A stretch of 64,000 nucleotides of DNA from Dipteris shenzhenensis (taxonomy: Eukaryota > Polypodiophyta > Polypodiopsida > Gleicheniales), in the NCBI GenBank assembly GCA_047967505.1, contig CM106539.1. The stretch is one strand, 5' to 3'. The position numbers and the translations under genes were made by a program. Below, one piece after another: positions 10,205 to 21,104 of this stretch. Under the pieces are notes generated by a model that ran no database searches, was not told the origin of the DNA, and saw only the letters and a program-made list of their open reading frames with translations. Numbering within the stretch: position 1 is the first letter of the stretch; each line of letters opens with the position of its first letter.

Positions 10205-11050
10205 GTATAGAAACACTCGACGCATCAGGCCGTAACTAATGATCAATGGGGATGCCACAATTCTTCTACACCTCTACTACAAAACGGTGCTCAATCAGGA
10301 TTCCATCGCTTTCGAGGTTGGCACTCGGTGATTGCACTTCAACTCATGGCTCCATGTTAGCCTAACCTGAGGGCTAACATTTCGCCTCAGCTACCCTTAG
10401 CCCTATCCTCACAGACTGGCAGGGACCAGCCACTACTCGAACACTGATGCTCATGGCTTGAAGCAATGCAATCACCGATGACAATGGTGCCTTCATTGGA
10501 GTGGAGGACGCGAGCATGATGGTTGACGAGAAGGGTCAACATCATCTATTGTAGAGGCTTGGGGAGGGGTGGTTGGGTGCTCGGCTTCAAAGTTCGGTTT
10601 CCCCTAATGTGGCCATGGATACAACAAGCTGATGTCAAACGAGAGGCCGCTCGGGGTTGGTAAGCCAATCCATGGTCGACGCTTCGATCACTGAGTCTTC
10701 ATGCGGCTCGGTGATGTCTAGTGCTTTTGCAAAATTCATAGTGTAGCATTAGACCTGGGTCACCCTCTCTTGCCACTTAATACGTGGATCCTTACATAAG
10801 TCTCGGACGTTGTTCCACATTGCAGAGTGATAAGAAGGGAGCTTGGGCATTGTAGGCTTGGCAATTGGAAAGTCCGAGCAATGATCAACCACGCTCCGTC
10901 TTGAAAATGTTATGCTAGTGTTGACAAAATGGTTGAAAGCTTCAATTACTCATTCATATGAGGACACCTTGATGTATAGATCGTGGGGAGCAATGAACTA
11001 TTTTCTTAAGTAGCTTGGGTTTTTGAGCCGCTCCGGACATGCCTATGGTG
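10205..11050. other. Higher-GC stretch, unrecognised, possibly old coding sequence
   Basis: Base composition is clearly richer in G and C than the flanks. The minus strand gives interrupted protein-like pieces (for example ALDITEPHEDSVIEASTM) but no motif I can name. It could be an eroded retroelement gag. No LTR or terminal repeat marks its limits. Confidence 0.25.
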
Positions 11051-11940
11051 TTAGAATTACCTAGTTCATTTTTCTACATGAGAAAGAATCTTGAAGATAA
11101 TATTTATCCACTTTATTTTATTATATAATGTTGTGTGATATTACATTTGAGAGATAAACTACAGTTAATTATCCACTCAAAGAAGTAGAATAGGATGAGA
11201 AAGTATGTTTTGCAAGAAAAAATGGAAATACATCATATTATTCCTAAAAGGCAACATAAGCATGACAAGATCAAGACAATGGATTTACAATAAAGGAATG
11301 TCAAGGATTATTATTCTTGAGAGTAAATTGAATTAGAAAAAAGGAATCACCACGGGTTTCCCATGGAATGCTTGAATCACCACGGGTTTTCTCCCATGGA
11401 CTGCTTGAACGGAGGGATATCTACCAATGCCTTGGTTGAGAATCTATGTTTGTAAGTGTCTGCAGTTGTAGTTTCCCTTAAATAGTTTCGACAACTTCAT
11501 ATATGAAAGCACGCAATTAGTCATTCCATCAAAGATCGACTTTTCCTCTCTTCTATCCTATTTTGCTAAGGGATGAATGTTTTGTAATTTTGCCTTTGTG
11601 AATGTATTATAAAGCAGAGATACTAAAGGTCTTTAGTAGTAATTGAGAATTCTTGAATTGTATTACTGTGACTGCATCCATTGTTCAAGTCTCCAAATCT
11701 ATTCAATAAGGCCATATTGCTTGAAAATAAAAATGCATTTTTCCAATACCGCACATTCTCTCCCTCCTCTTTGTATCAATCCTTGTAGCTCGTAACTCTC
11801 ATTCTTTGCTCTTCGGCATCCTCATAGGCTTGTTGCAATTGACTTCTCAAGAACTATGTGCCTCCTTTAATTTACCCAAATACAAATTCTTTGCCTATTA
11901 ACTTGTCCTCCATTTATCATTTTTATAAAATGTTTCTAAT
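11051..11940. other. No gene seen
   Basis: AT-rich sequence. One short local duplication, AATCACCACGGGTTT, is repeated near 11345 and 11375 with a CCATGGA(A/C)TGCTTGAA tail. Nothing else is recognised. Confidence 0.5.
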
Positions 11941-11943
11941 CAA

Positions 11944-12965
11944 AAAATTCTCTTTTGCAACTCTGTTACGTTTTCTCCATAAAGAGTTTTCTTCATTCAA
12001 ACTTGCCTACAATATGTGAAAATGGAATATTCAACTGGCACATATAAAGGTTTTGCCATTTCAGTAAAAAGTGCATTGCATGGCCTAGGAACATAATATG
12101 GGCAACTTGTTAACATTGCCATATCATGGGTAATTCACTAAATTTTGAAATTACGAATATGCTCATGCAACAACAAATAAAGAGAGGTAGCACATAAGGA
12201 CAAAACCAAGGAGAACAAGCATTTGTAGCTAGAGGCAAAGGATTAAATAGAGGCATTATGAGAATGGTGACTCCCACTTACCGTATTATCAATTAATCTA
12301 AATAAAAACCATCCATATCTTCATCCTCCATTACTCTCTAGTTTCAAAACTAGAGGATTTGATGAAGGTGAGAGCATGTAGCATCATTCATTATTTTCCA
12401 AGTCAATAACTTGAAAGCATGGACAAATGAGAAAAAACATATCACAATGCTTGATAGTAGCACACATTAGATATCATTAGAGTAGACTTGATCCAACAAG
12501 CTAAGACTCAACACAAGAATCCAATGACTGAAGAAGACAAAGCATAGGAGCACAATTTCTATGCGTTGTCCTAGACAAATCGTCAATGATGCACCTTGAA
12601 CTAAATTAAACCATACCTCATCCCACGTTCTTTGTAGAATGTTTCTCCATAAAAAGTTTTCTTTTGCAGCTCTTTAAGTTTTCTCCATAAAAAATTATAT
12701 TTTTTCAAACTTGCCTACCATATGTGAAAATCAAATATTCAATTACTGCATATAAGGGTTTGCCATTTCAGTAAAAAGTGTATTACATGGAATATGAGCA
12801 GCTCGTTGAACATTTAAATGACATAGGTAATTCACTAAATTTTGAAATTACAAATATGCTCATACAACAACAAATGAAGAGAGGTAGCACAATAGATAAA
12901 AACAAAGGAGAACAAGCATTTGTAGCTAGAGGCTAAGGATTCAATAGAGGCATGATGAGAACCAT
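11944..12965. repeat. Direct repeat, two copies about 320 bp long, about 705 bp apart
   Basis: Segments 11944-12262 and 12650-12962 match over most of their length. Shared landmarks are TTTTCTCCATAAA, ACTTGCCTAC(A/C)ATATGTG, GCCATTTCAGTAAAAAGTG, AATTCACTAAATTTTGAAAT, and AGCATTTGTAGCTAGAGGC at 12217 and 12916. The intervening 390 bp is unique. This is either a long tandem duplication or two copies of a dispersed repeat. Confidence 0.85.
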
Positions 12966-13029
12966 CTATCTCGTCACCCTCCATTGTTCTCTATTTCCAT
13001 ACACAGAAAAGAACATAACCAGCTTTCAC

Positions 13030-13165
13030 ATGTTTTAAGAAAGATTGTCATTCTCCCTTTCTAAAATAAACATACATCTAGCAAAAGCCCATCCATGTCT
13101 TAAGAATGATTGTTATTATCCCTTCCTACAATAAACATGCATCTAACAGAAGCCTATCGGAGTCT
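13030..13165. repeat. Tandem duplication, period about 68 bp
   Basis: TTAAGAA(A/T)GATTGT(C/T)ATT followed by TAAACAT(A/G)CATCTA(G/A)CA(A/G)AAGCC occurs twice in succession, starting near 13034 and 13101. Confidence 0.75.
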
Positions 13166-14331
13166 TATTCCTCCATTGTTCCCCTTCAGCTCCATGTGGA
13201 CAAAACAAGAGTCCACTCCATGAAGCCTGTTGGATCCCTTTCAAACAAACTAGTCTTCACTTCACACATTAAAGAAAGGTCGTCCTACAATTCAAAGTGG
13301 CCTACATGGATCTATTATTACACCACACAGACTTTGACTTCAATCCGCATGTTTTAGAACTGGCTAAGCTGAGAAACTAGCTTCAACGGGAGACTCTATT
13401 CTTCCTCTTGCACTTGGATTATAATCCATGTGTACGAGATTTTGAGTTAAAGGCGTAAACTCAAACTTGCTCTTGGATGAACTCGTTTCTCCCTTCATTT
13501 CTAAAGGAAAACTCCGTATCAAGAGATTCTTGAAGGAGAGATGAAGGTAATTCTATACGTGGGTTATCATACTCAATACGTGTGTGACTCTCATCTACAT
13601 TATCCTCTTCAGGAGGAGGTGATGGTGTTCTCTCCCTATCCCCTTCTAGTAGTGGAGGAAAAAGGACAAGTTCATTATTAAATATCCCTTCTTCCATTCT
13701 TTCCTTCATTTATGACTATCAAACTCAGAGGCAGCTACACATACAAATGAAGGATACAGATCTGGTGCAAGGCTGCCCCCAGGCACGGATTTCTCCTTTC
13801 AAGTAATATTATTGAAACAACATCAACTGGTTGAATAAGCTCCAAACCACAGCATAATAATTCTTCTTGAATTGAATTACCTTTCATAATTCCATAATTC
13901 TATCAAGTTCATTTAAATCTGAAGCACTAACGCTGTAAACCTCACACGCAATGCAAATGAAGACACCTGTAATACTACAAAAATGCACTGTCCTTCAGGC
14001 ACGTTTTAAAGCATATTTGTGGGGTATATCACTTCAAATACAATATTCATGAAGTAAGTCACCCCCTAGGACCCACATACCCGGACTCAAATTCACAATA
14101 ACTACCTTCCATACCCACAGGAGGGCTAAATTCCTTATTCGACACAGCCAAAACCTCACAATATATAAATAGGCTTGACTCAAAAGTGTAGCCCTCCTTA
14201 GTCTCCACTGTGAAGCTTCTGCCATTCACAAGCACTGGAAAAGCAACTCATAGATACAAAGAGTGAAACATGCATCACTGCATTGACAAAATTCTACAAA
14301 ATGAATGAAGTAATCCATTGTATGATCCCCC
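13166..14331. other. 3' flank of the CURT1 gene; no other gene recognised
   Basis: This interval lies downstream of the CURT1 stop codon on the minus strand and should contain its 3' UTR. No clear AATAAA signal was found on the minus strand. A Pro/Glu-rich minus-strand frame at 13461-13709 (piece DRERTPSPPPEED) is open for 82 codons but matches nothing I recognise. Confidence 0.4.
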
Positions 14332-17002
14332 TCACAGATCTTTTCCAGTGCCGGTGATCTTTGCTTTAAGCTCCTCAACATCAGAAATAAGTTCTTTCCT
14401 GCGCTCCTGCAAAATACATAATGGAAAGAAAGATGCCCGCAATTAAAGTTAAGACATGATGAATCATACATTAGATTTCCCCCCGCACTTTCCAATAAGC
14501 AATAGCTTCCAAGCAGCTTGTCCAATATCAGGCCACAGAAAAGAAGATTACCTTGAAAAGTAAATACCTATACACAAACCAGCCCGTGTACCCAAGACCA
14601 ACAAGTTCCAAAATCTTTGGTAGCTGAGACCAAACATTCAGGTAAAATCAATTTAGCATCTACAAGGTCCAACATGAACAACATGCAAAAACATCTCTAG
14701 TCCTTGTTTAAAGCACAAAGTAGCAGTTGAGCTACATCACAGATGACTGCTGATGCTTCAATCAGAACAGAGTTCATCTACTACAAGGAAGAATTCAAAC
14801 TGACTGTAGACGTTGTCTAATCCATCAATTACTGTTCAGGCTTTATTTGTACAAAAAACCCAAGATATAAGAAGTGCTTAATTGCGTCACTGACTCCATT
14901 AGACTCACACGAGAATCTAGATAGCTAAGCCCATCATCTACGTGGACAGAAAAGCCTAAATCGCATCACCTCTCCTAAAGAAACAAAATTTGTTGGAAGA
15001 TTCATACAACCAAATCATTAAGCAAGCACATCGAACAAATGCATGAGAGACAGCCTAGGCTGCACAATCCAAGGAACTCACCAAAGGTACAGAGTTGACA
15101 GCACCCACAATTGTGGCAGACAGCCAAAGAGCAACCAGGGCACCACCACCATAGACTATGACAGTTGATTTGTTCTCTATGGAATCCCACTGCAAATTCA
15201 CCAGGAAGAAAAGGGCTGAATAACCACTTGCCCCCTTTGGATAAGTTAATGGAAATTTTTGTGGTTGAAGCAAAAGGAGGCATTGAGGACCACGGATACA
15301 TACATAAGAAAAGGTCTTAAGTATTCCAGTGTATGCATGCAGCCACCATAATTATAAACAACATATCTTCTCTGGCACAAGAATGAGGAGGTAAAGCTGC
15401 TGGCTGATTCTACCTTGGCTTTTAAGTCAGCAAGAAGTTCCTCAGTCTGCACTGTAGTTTCCGTCGTCGTAGATTCCTCAGTTGTCGTTGCACCTCGTAT
15501 TGGGAGGGGAGGAAAGTAAACTGACCCTGTATAAGTATCGATTTCCCATTAGAAATTGCCTGTCCAGCTTACACCAGAAGCAACAATACTGTTTAGGCCC
15601 CCCAACACCTGATGGCAGGCAAGGCACTTGTAACCCTGCAATCTCAAAAGTCTATGAGCATTCTAAAAATTCAAGAACAAATATGCTTTGTACAAGTCAA
15701 AGCATATTTCCTAAGGTACGCTCTACTTAGACATCAATAGATCATACTATTCACAAAAGTTCAAGGTAGTAAAGAGTCATCGTAAAACAATATTAACAAA
15801 GTTTTCCTTCTTGTTTTGTGACAAAAAATATACCTCAAAAACCTATTCCTCAAGGCTCAAGCTTGAAGTCCAAGGCTCTAGAGCTCAGGCTTGAGGGCTT
15901 TCTACTGTAAAGTACTTTATATAGAGCACCCCAAAACGTATACGCCCAAGAAGCTCCTAAAGGATCCAAGCGCTAGAGCATGCTCACTATTAGCTAGGAT
16001 AAGTCCATATTACAGTGGCTGCATTAACTTCTGCAAGGTGATGCATGCAATCTCTCCATGCCAATGAAACGTATATGATGACAAGTACGAATCAGTCTAT
16101 TTGCCCACACTACTCCGGTAAACATAGGACCAGGATATTATCTATCAAGACATAATTTAGTCACGACGACTTCGACAAGGGAAGTGAATTTACCGGTTGT
16201 TTTTGCATATCTTTGAAAAACAGATCCTCGAGTGTCAAACTTTTGCGAGGGCGTGAAACTCAAACCTTGATGAGAACCAGGTAACATAATGGCAGTCCAC
16301 AAGGGAAGTGAACTTACCGGTTGTTTTCGCATAATCTTTAAAACAAAGATCCTTAAGTGTCACACTTTTGCATAATCTTTAAAGCACAGATCCTTAAGTG
16401 TCACACATTTGCAAGGAATGACACTCAAACCTTGACGAGAACCAGGCAAGGTAACAGCGGTGAAAAAGAGTTTACAACAGGATTTCTTGGGACAAATCAC
16501 ACATTTACACTAAAGAAGGCACAGTTCACAGAGACAGCCGGGGTTGGAGGGACAACCCAAAACATAGATTTAGAAAGCTCGGAATATGGAAAGTATCCTC
16601 TGAAGCGAGCTGGGGTGGTGGAGGTAAGGAGGGTGCGATACGTGAGTTTGTATCAGGAGAGATTCCAGCCCAATACAAACAGCTGTTTGCATTGACACAG
16701 GATTCCACTATTTTTCTCCCCCAAAGGATGCAGCGACACAGCGGGGAAAGCTGCAATGCTTGCGTCCGCTCTTGTAATCTCATGGGCGGGCAAAGAAAAC
16801 GGACGCATTACTGCAAATGGGTCCTAAAATGGAGAGGAAAACGAGAAGAGGGAGCAATGATACCTGGCCGAGAGACGGAGAGCCTGACGGGTGTGCCGAG
16901 GAAGGGACGAGGGGAGGAGAAGGCTAGGGAGGGGCGCCCATAGCTCTCTGGAGAGGAGTGGGAAACGATAGGGCAGCAGCAGGCAGCACTGAGTGCAGCC
17001 AT
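14332..17002 (-). CDS. CURT1: CURVATURE THYLAKOID 1 (CURT1/CAAD domain) protein, six exons
   Basis: The gene encodes a chloroplast thylakoid protein that bends membranes at grana margins. Exons on the minus strand are 17002-16864, 15635-15609, 15493-15414, 15189-15082, 14623-14552 and 14406-14332 (139, 27, 80, 108, 72 and 75 bp, total 501 bp). All introns are GT-AG, and phases join without shift to give 166 residues, a normal CURT1 length. Residues 1 to about 55 are Ser/Ala/Pro-rich like a transit peptide (start MAALSAACCCPIVSHSS). A Thr-rich linker and ELLADLKAK helix follow. TM1 is about 93-115 (VYGGGALVALWLSATIVGAV), TM2 about 121-140 (LELVGLGYTGWFVYRYLLF), and a charged C-terminal coiled coil (RKELISDVEELKAKI) ends it. 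The core is diagnostic of the family. The exon 1-2 part is inferred from phases and splice sites. No disabling change is seen. The CURT1 subtype is not assigned. Confidence 0.93.
15609..15635 (-). other. CURT1: 27-nt micro-exon (exon 2) of CURT1
   Basis: The segment is preceded on the minus strand by TTGCAG and followed by the donor GTGTTG. It contributes LQVPCLPS plus split glycine codons at both ends, joining the transit-peptide exon to GATTTEES of exon 3. An alternative longer version ending at the next GTGTAAGC donor would put a stop codon in the following exon, so the short form is preferred. It is inferred from phase logic only. Confidence 0.7.
16178..16450. repeat. Tandem duplications inside CURT1 intron 1
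   Basis: CAAGGGAAGTGAA(T/C)TTACCG begins at 16178 and 16300 (period 122). Both copies run on to an ACTCAAACCTTGA(T/C)GAGAACC end. The second copy contains a further 41-bp internal duplication: GCATAATCTTTAAA followed by AGATCCTTAAGTGTCACAC at 16329 and 16370. Confidence 0.9.
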
Positions 17003-17040
17003 AACTGTCTCTTCTTCTTCTTCTTCTTCTTATGTTTCTT
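17003..17040 (-). repeat. (AAG)n tract in the CURT1 5' untranslated region
   Basis: Read on the minus strand, a run of AAG triplets (plus-strand CTT, 17009-17031) ends a few bases before the CURT1 ATG at 17002. Purine-rich leaders are common in plant genes. Variation in repeat number could affect expression, but that is inference. Confidence 0.8.
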
Positions 17041-17183
17041 CGTCTTCCTTCTTTTCTTCTTTCTTTGTATGCTTAACTCAAGACGTATTGACACTCTCTT
17101 GCATTTCAACCCTTTGTTGTTATTTTACACTATAGCCACACACTTGAGATTGGTGCCTCTCTACACCATTATCCTCCTCTTTC

Positions 17184-17189
17184 TTTATA
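17184..17189 (-). promoter_or_regulatory. CURT1: TATA box of CURT1
   Basis: The minus strand reads GGTTTATAAAGAAAG here. TATAAA lies 182 bases upstream of the ATG, implying a leader of roughly 150 nt. No competing TATA motif lies between it and the start codon. Confidence 0.6.
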
Positions 17190-17192
17190 AAC

Positions 17193-17759
17193 CTCTCGTT
17201 TTCATTCTCATTCGTCCCACTTTCACAAATTCATCACTCTTTCGGCTCCAAATGCAAGTTTTTTAAGAAGGAGAAAGTTGATACTCTTATGGACCCAAGT
17301 CACATGATGTGGTATCATCATTCATTGACAACTCACAAAGAGAGCTTCCGATATGATCACTCGAGAGGAGGGATAAGCACTTTGGTGATTGAAAAAACAT
17401 AATACTAATCGTAAAAGTTGTTCTTACGAAAAAGAAAAACATGAGCAAAACAAAAAGTACTTGGGTCATTGAAAAAGCATAATACGAATCATAAAGTTAT
17501 TCTTACTAAAAAGAGAAAAAAAACATGAGCAAGGCCAAAGCTTAGGGCCCTCTCAATCTAGTAATTTTCTTTTAAGAAGCATTTACAACCTTGATCTTCT
17601 TAGCTATGGGTCTAAGACCTTAATTCATTGCTCAAGTACACAAAAGAAGAGTGATTTGCCTCCTTATATACCCAACAATATTCACATGCAATGAGAGCTG
17701 ACATTGAAGTTGGAGTTGCTCACGCATTAAAGTCACAGGGGGCGGGGGGGAGAGAGAGG

Positions 17760-17803
<44 letters not shown>

Positions 17804-18480
17804 TGAAATGGCATGTTTGTTTTGCGCTATGTACTTAGAAGAAGATTATGTCTGTTTTATACAATGTTCTTAGAAGAGGATTATCTCAAAGGGGTCTAAT
17901 GAATATAAAGTGGCATGTTTGTTTTACACTATGTGCTTATAAGAGAAAAAGGATCATAACAAAACATGCACCAAATTATTGAGAATAGGGTTGATCAGTT
18001 TGAAGAGCTACTTACCCGATAGAATAGCATGTAGCATGTATGGGCTAATCACCTTGCATGATATTTTGGAGCTTGATAATTGGAGGAGTTGATGTGGTCA
18101 ACACGCTTATGGAAAGAGTAAGAGGCTGACACCCTCCTAATTATTAAGTCTTTTGACTCCTCTACAATATTTCTGGTGTAGCTAGTAATCTCAATGGATG
18201 GCTTGTTTGTTTCCACGCATAGTGTGCTAGTAGCTCTACTCCATATACTCCAAGTCTTGAATCTTATTTATGTGTGTGAGTTCTAGGGATAGCAGTTTGT
18301 GTGAGTATTGTAGATTCTACAAGCCTCGTAGGTTAACAAGGATTTAGTATATGAAACATATTGAGCTTAGTGCCCAACTCCATAACTATAATTATTGTGT
18401 GAAAACTCTACTTATTATAATTTGGTTTTTGTTACTACAAGCTTTAAAATTTGTTAACTAGTATCAAAGTAGGTTTAAGA
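17193..18480. other. Upstream of CURT1; short repeats and a GA microsatellite
   Basis: A duplication of about 77 bp lies at 17385-17540 (CATAATAC(T/G)AATC(G/A)TAAA recurs at 17400 and 17479). A GA microsatellite fills 17751-17799. A (T/C)GGCATGTTTGTTTT piece recurs near 17811 and 17912. No gene is recognised. Confidence 0.55.
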
Positions 18481-20647
18481 GTAGCCATGGGATTAGAGCA
18501 TGGAGGACTCCTCTCACCCACAACATAGCCGATCAATTTGGAAAAGTTTAATGCAAGAATTTCATACATGACATTTAATCAAGGCTAAGGTGTCCTTGAT
18601 AGAACAAAACTATTGGGGAGATAAAGAAAAGGATAGAGAAATCATTGAAACTAGAAAATAAACAATAGGAACCAGAGAGGCAATTCGAACTAGCAGCAAA
18701 ATTCCTGGGGGCAGAATAGTGCGCAATGATAAAGACCACAACTATTGTCAGGACAATAAACATCGGTTAGGGCTGGATTGTGCACTAGGGTGCAGGCATT
18801 GAATAAAATGAGGATTAGAGATTACACGCTATTAGCAACGAGGATCGCTGCTTCAAGAGAAACAACCAGCACAGGCAAATGCCATGTTGATTGAGGAATT
18901 GCCAGATATATCTATATCTCATGATCACCCAACTGCTGACTTGTATGAGCTACAACACTATGGTTACTCATCTTGTAATGAAAAAGAGACACAACAAAAG
19001 GAACGGACAACATCCTGATAGTCACAAGATATAAGGGTTTGGTTAGTGCCTCAGCATCGAAAGCACCAGTATGCACATGCATCTTAAAGGAGCTTTAGGA
19101 GATCTAGGGAGAGACCCATGAAGCATGGCAACCAGTTCAACAAGTACCCCTAGAAGGGATATCGGATCCTTTGAAAGTCATCCAATCCGTCCTATTCCAC
19201 AGACCCCTTCCAACACTGTGAGTATAGTTAAGGAGAATTTCTCAGTAGAATTGTTTGCCGCTCTGAACAAGGCATAAGTATATATTACGGTGGACTAGTT
19301 ACTATGGATGGTCCCAAAAGGTGAAAAGAAGATGATGGGAGAGCTTTAGTGGCCCAATGAGTAGGTTAGCTACAAAGTGGATATGAGAAAAGTCAAATAA
19401 TTGGCAAAAGAACTGGTTGCTCAATGGAGGATCCTGGGTCAACATTTTTCCTCAAACATGTTTAAAAAACTAGGATTATCAGGTCTAGAAATTGCGCCAA
19501 TTCAAATTCGGATAGAAGATCAAAGGTGTATTCAACCAGTAGAAATCCTTCGAAACCAATTGCTCCAGAATCAAGGAATGTCTTTTGAAGTCAATTTTGT
19601 TTTGCTGCAAATGGAGGAGGACGATATCAGATATTCGATGCTGTTGGGATAGCTCTCGTTCAAGCTAGTCAGAGTCAAGCAATTCCCACAATGTTTTTGA
19701 AGAAAAAGGAATGACCAGTCATGGCAAGGGAATCAACATGAATTAGATGACAATGAAGAATAGAAGTTTCTTGATGCCAATTCTTTGAGGTGGACGAGTC
19801 AGAAATATTCAAGTAGTATGAGTGGCCCAGCCCAACTACACCAACTATCTTTGCAACAATATTAAAAAATGCGATGCTAGAAGAGCAGAACAACTTGTTG
19901 GAATTACATGCCGATGAGTCGGCCGAATGAGGGGGAAGTCACCCTGTATCAAAAATACGGAGAAGAGCTGATAATGAAAGTGGAATCGTCTTATGAAGAG
20001 TAGATGCAGCAAACATCCCGTTTTAAAGAAGATGATATGGAAGAGTTGAACCTTGGAACTGAGGAAGACCCAAGCCCAGTGAAGATCACTATCCATGTAA
20101 CAGGGGAATTTTAGGAAGATTTGGTGGCTCTGTTAAGGGAGTACCGAGATATATTTACATGGGAATACACTGATATGAGAGGAGTCTATCCGAATCTGTG
20201 TGTGCATCCGATCAAGTTGAAGAAGGGTGCCAAGCCGGTAATACAACAACATTATTGTATGAATCTAAATTACTCCAAATTGATCAAAAAGGAGACCGAT
20301 AAGCTGTTGCATGTGGGATCCATTTACCCAATTGATAAGTTAATCTAGGTGTCCCCTATGGTCATTGTTCCCAAAAAGAATTGTAAGCTTTGGATTCGTG
20401 TAGATTACCATAAGCTCAATGCTAGAACCCGTTTCCTCTCTGATTTTGTGTCACCTTGCTAGATGCTGTGGTAGATCATGAGATGTACAATTTCCTGGAT
20501 GGTTCCAACGGCTAAAACCATAAAAAAATGGCAGAGGAAGATAAAGATAATACCTCTTTCATAACAAAGTAAGGCGTATTTGCTAGTAAAGCGATCACCT
20601 TCTGATCTTCTGATTGAAGAATGCTCCACCAACTTTTTAGTCATGGA
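18481..20647 (+). mobile_element. Ty3/gypsy gag-protease-reverse transcriptase, left half, split by copia copy 1
   Basis: Protease-like sequence lies near 19500-19650 (piece MSFEVNFVLLQMEEDD ending YSMLLG). It is followed by a linker with EEDPSPVKITIHVTGEF (about 20060-20115) and the reverse transcriptase start at 20121: LREYRDIFTWEYTDMRG, HPIKLKKGAKPVIQQ, KETDKLLHVGSIYP and VSPMVIVPKKN..LWIRVDY near 20350-20410. Diverged pieces of the palm continue to 20642 (KKWQRKIK, then LLIEECSTNFL for the usual FGL..AP.TFQ). Stops and frameshifts make it non-functional. The copia LTR begins at 20648. The frame resumes at 24363. gag upstream of 19390 is too eroded to define. Confidence 0.88.
20643..20647. 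repeat. Target-site duplication ATGGA, left copy
   Basis: ATGGA immediately precedes the copia copy 1 LTR start (TGTTAG at 20648) and recurs at 24363-24367 immediately after the LTR end (CTTACA). Five base pairs is the normal length for copia insertion. Confidence 0.95.
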
Positions 20648-21104
20648 TGTTAGATATCAATGCTCCACTCTCGTGTAACTAAGCGGGAACCAGCTAACTC
20701 TACTTGTAAGCCCCCCATATGAGGAGAAGGCATTTGAGTAGCTCGGTTATCCGGTAGGTCCTGGTTTGGACACTAGATGGGGGCCATGTGTGGCTTGATG
20801 GCTGGACGGCTTTAGATAGATTTGGTACACCGCCAACTAAGCTACATGCAAGTGCGGGAAGGCATCCCTTGACTGACCGCACTGAGGGTAGACGGAGCAT
20901 TTCCCGGGGCAGCCCACTCTCGAGTTGTGGGGCCCGTTTGGAGCCTCAGATGATCCTGGATGGTGGGCCAAACAGGGACCATAGGTTAGTTGCTCTGTTT
21001 TGCGCACCGGTTCTATCGTATGGTCGGTGGCCTATTTCGACACCGACCCCCAGTCAACCGTTTTGGGCGGACTGGGTCGGTCACCCAATTGAGCCTAACC
21101 GACT
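20648..21104 (+). repeat. 5' LTR of copia copy 1, 3'-truncated
   Basis: The sequence matches the first part of the LTR at 51102-51824, from TGTTAGATATCAATGCTCC to GAGCCTAACCGACT. The region carrying CTATATAAG and the LTR end is missing. The breakpoint shares ACT with the gag side, consistent with a microhomology deletion. Confidence 0.93.

Noticed and set aside
15576-15635. Longer CURT1 exon 2 ending at the GTGTAAGC donor
   Set aside because: Joining it to exon 3 would create a stop codon within a few residues, whereas the 27-nt form keeps the frame.
16357-16943. Plus-strand frames over CURT1 exon 1 and intron 1
   Set aside because: They are antisense to a well-supported gene and have no recognised motif.
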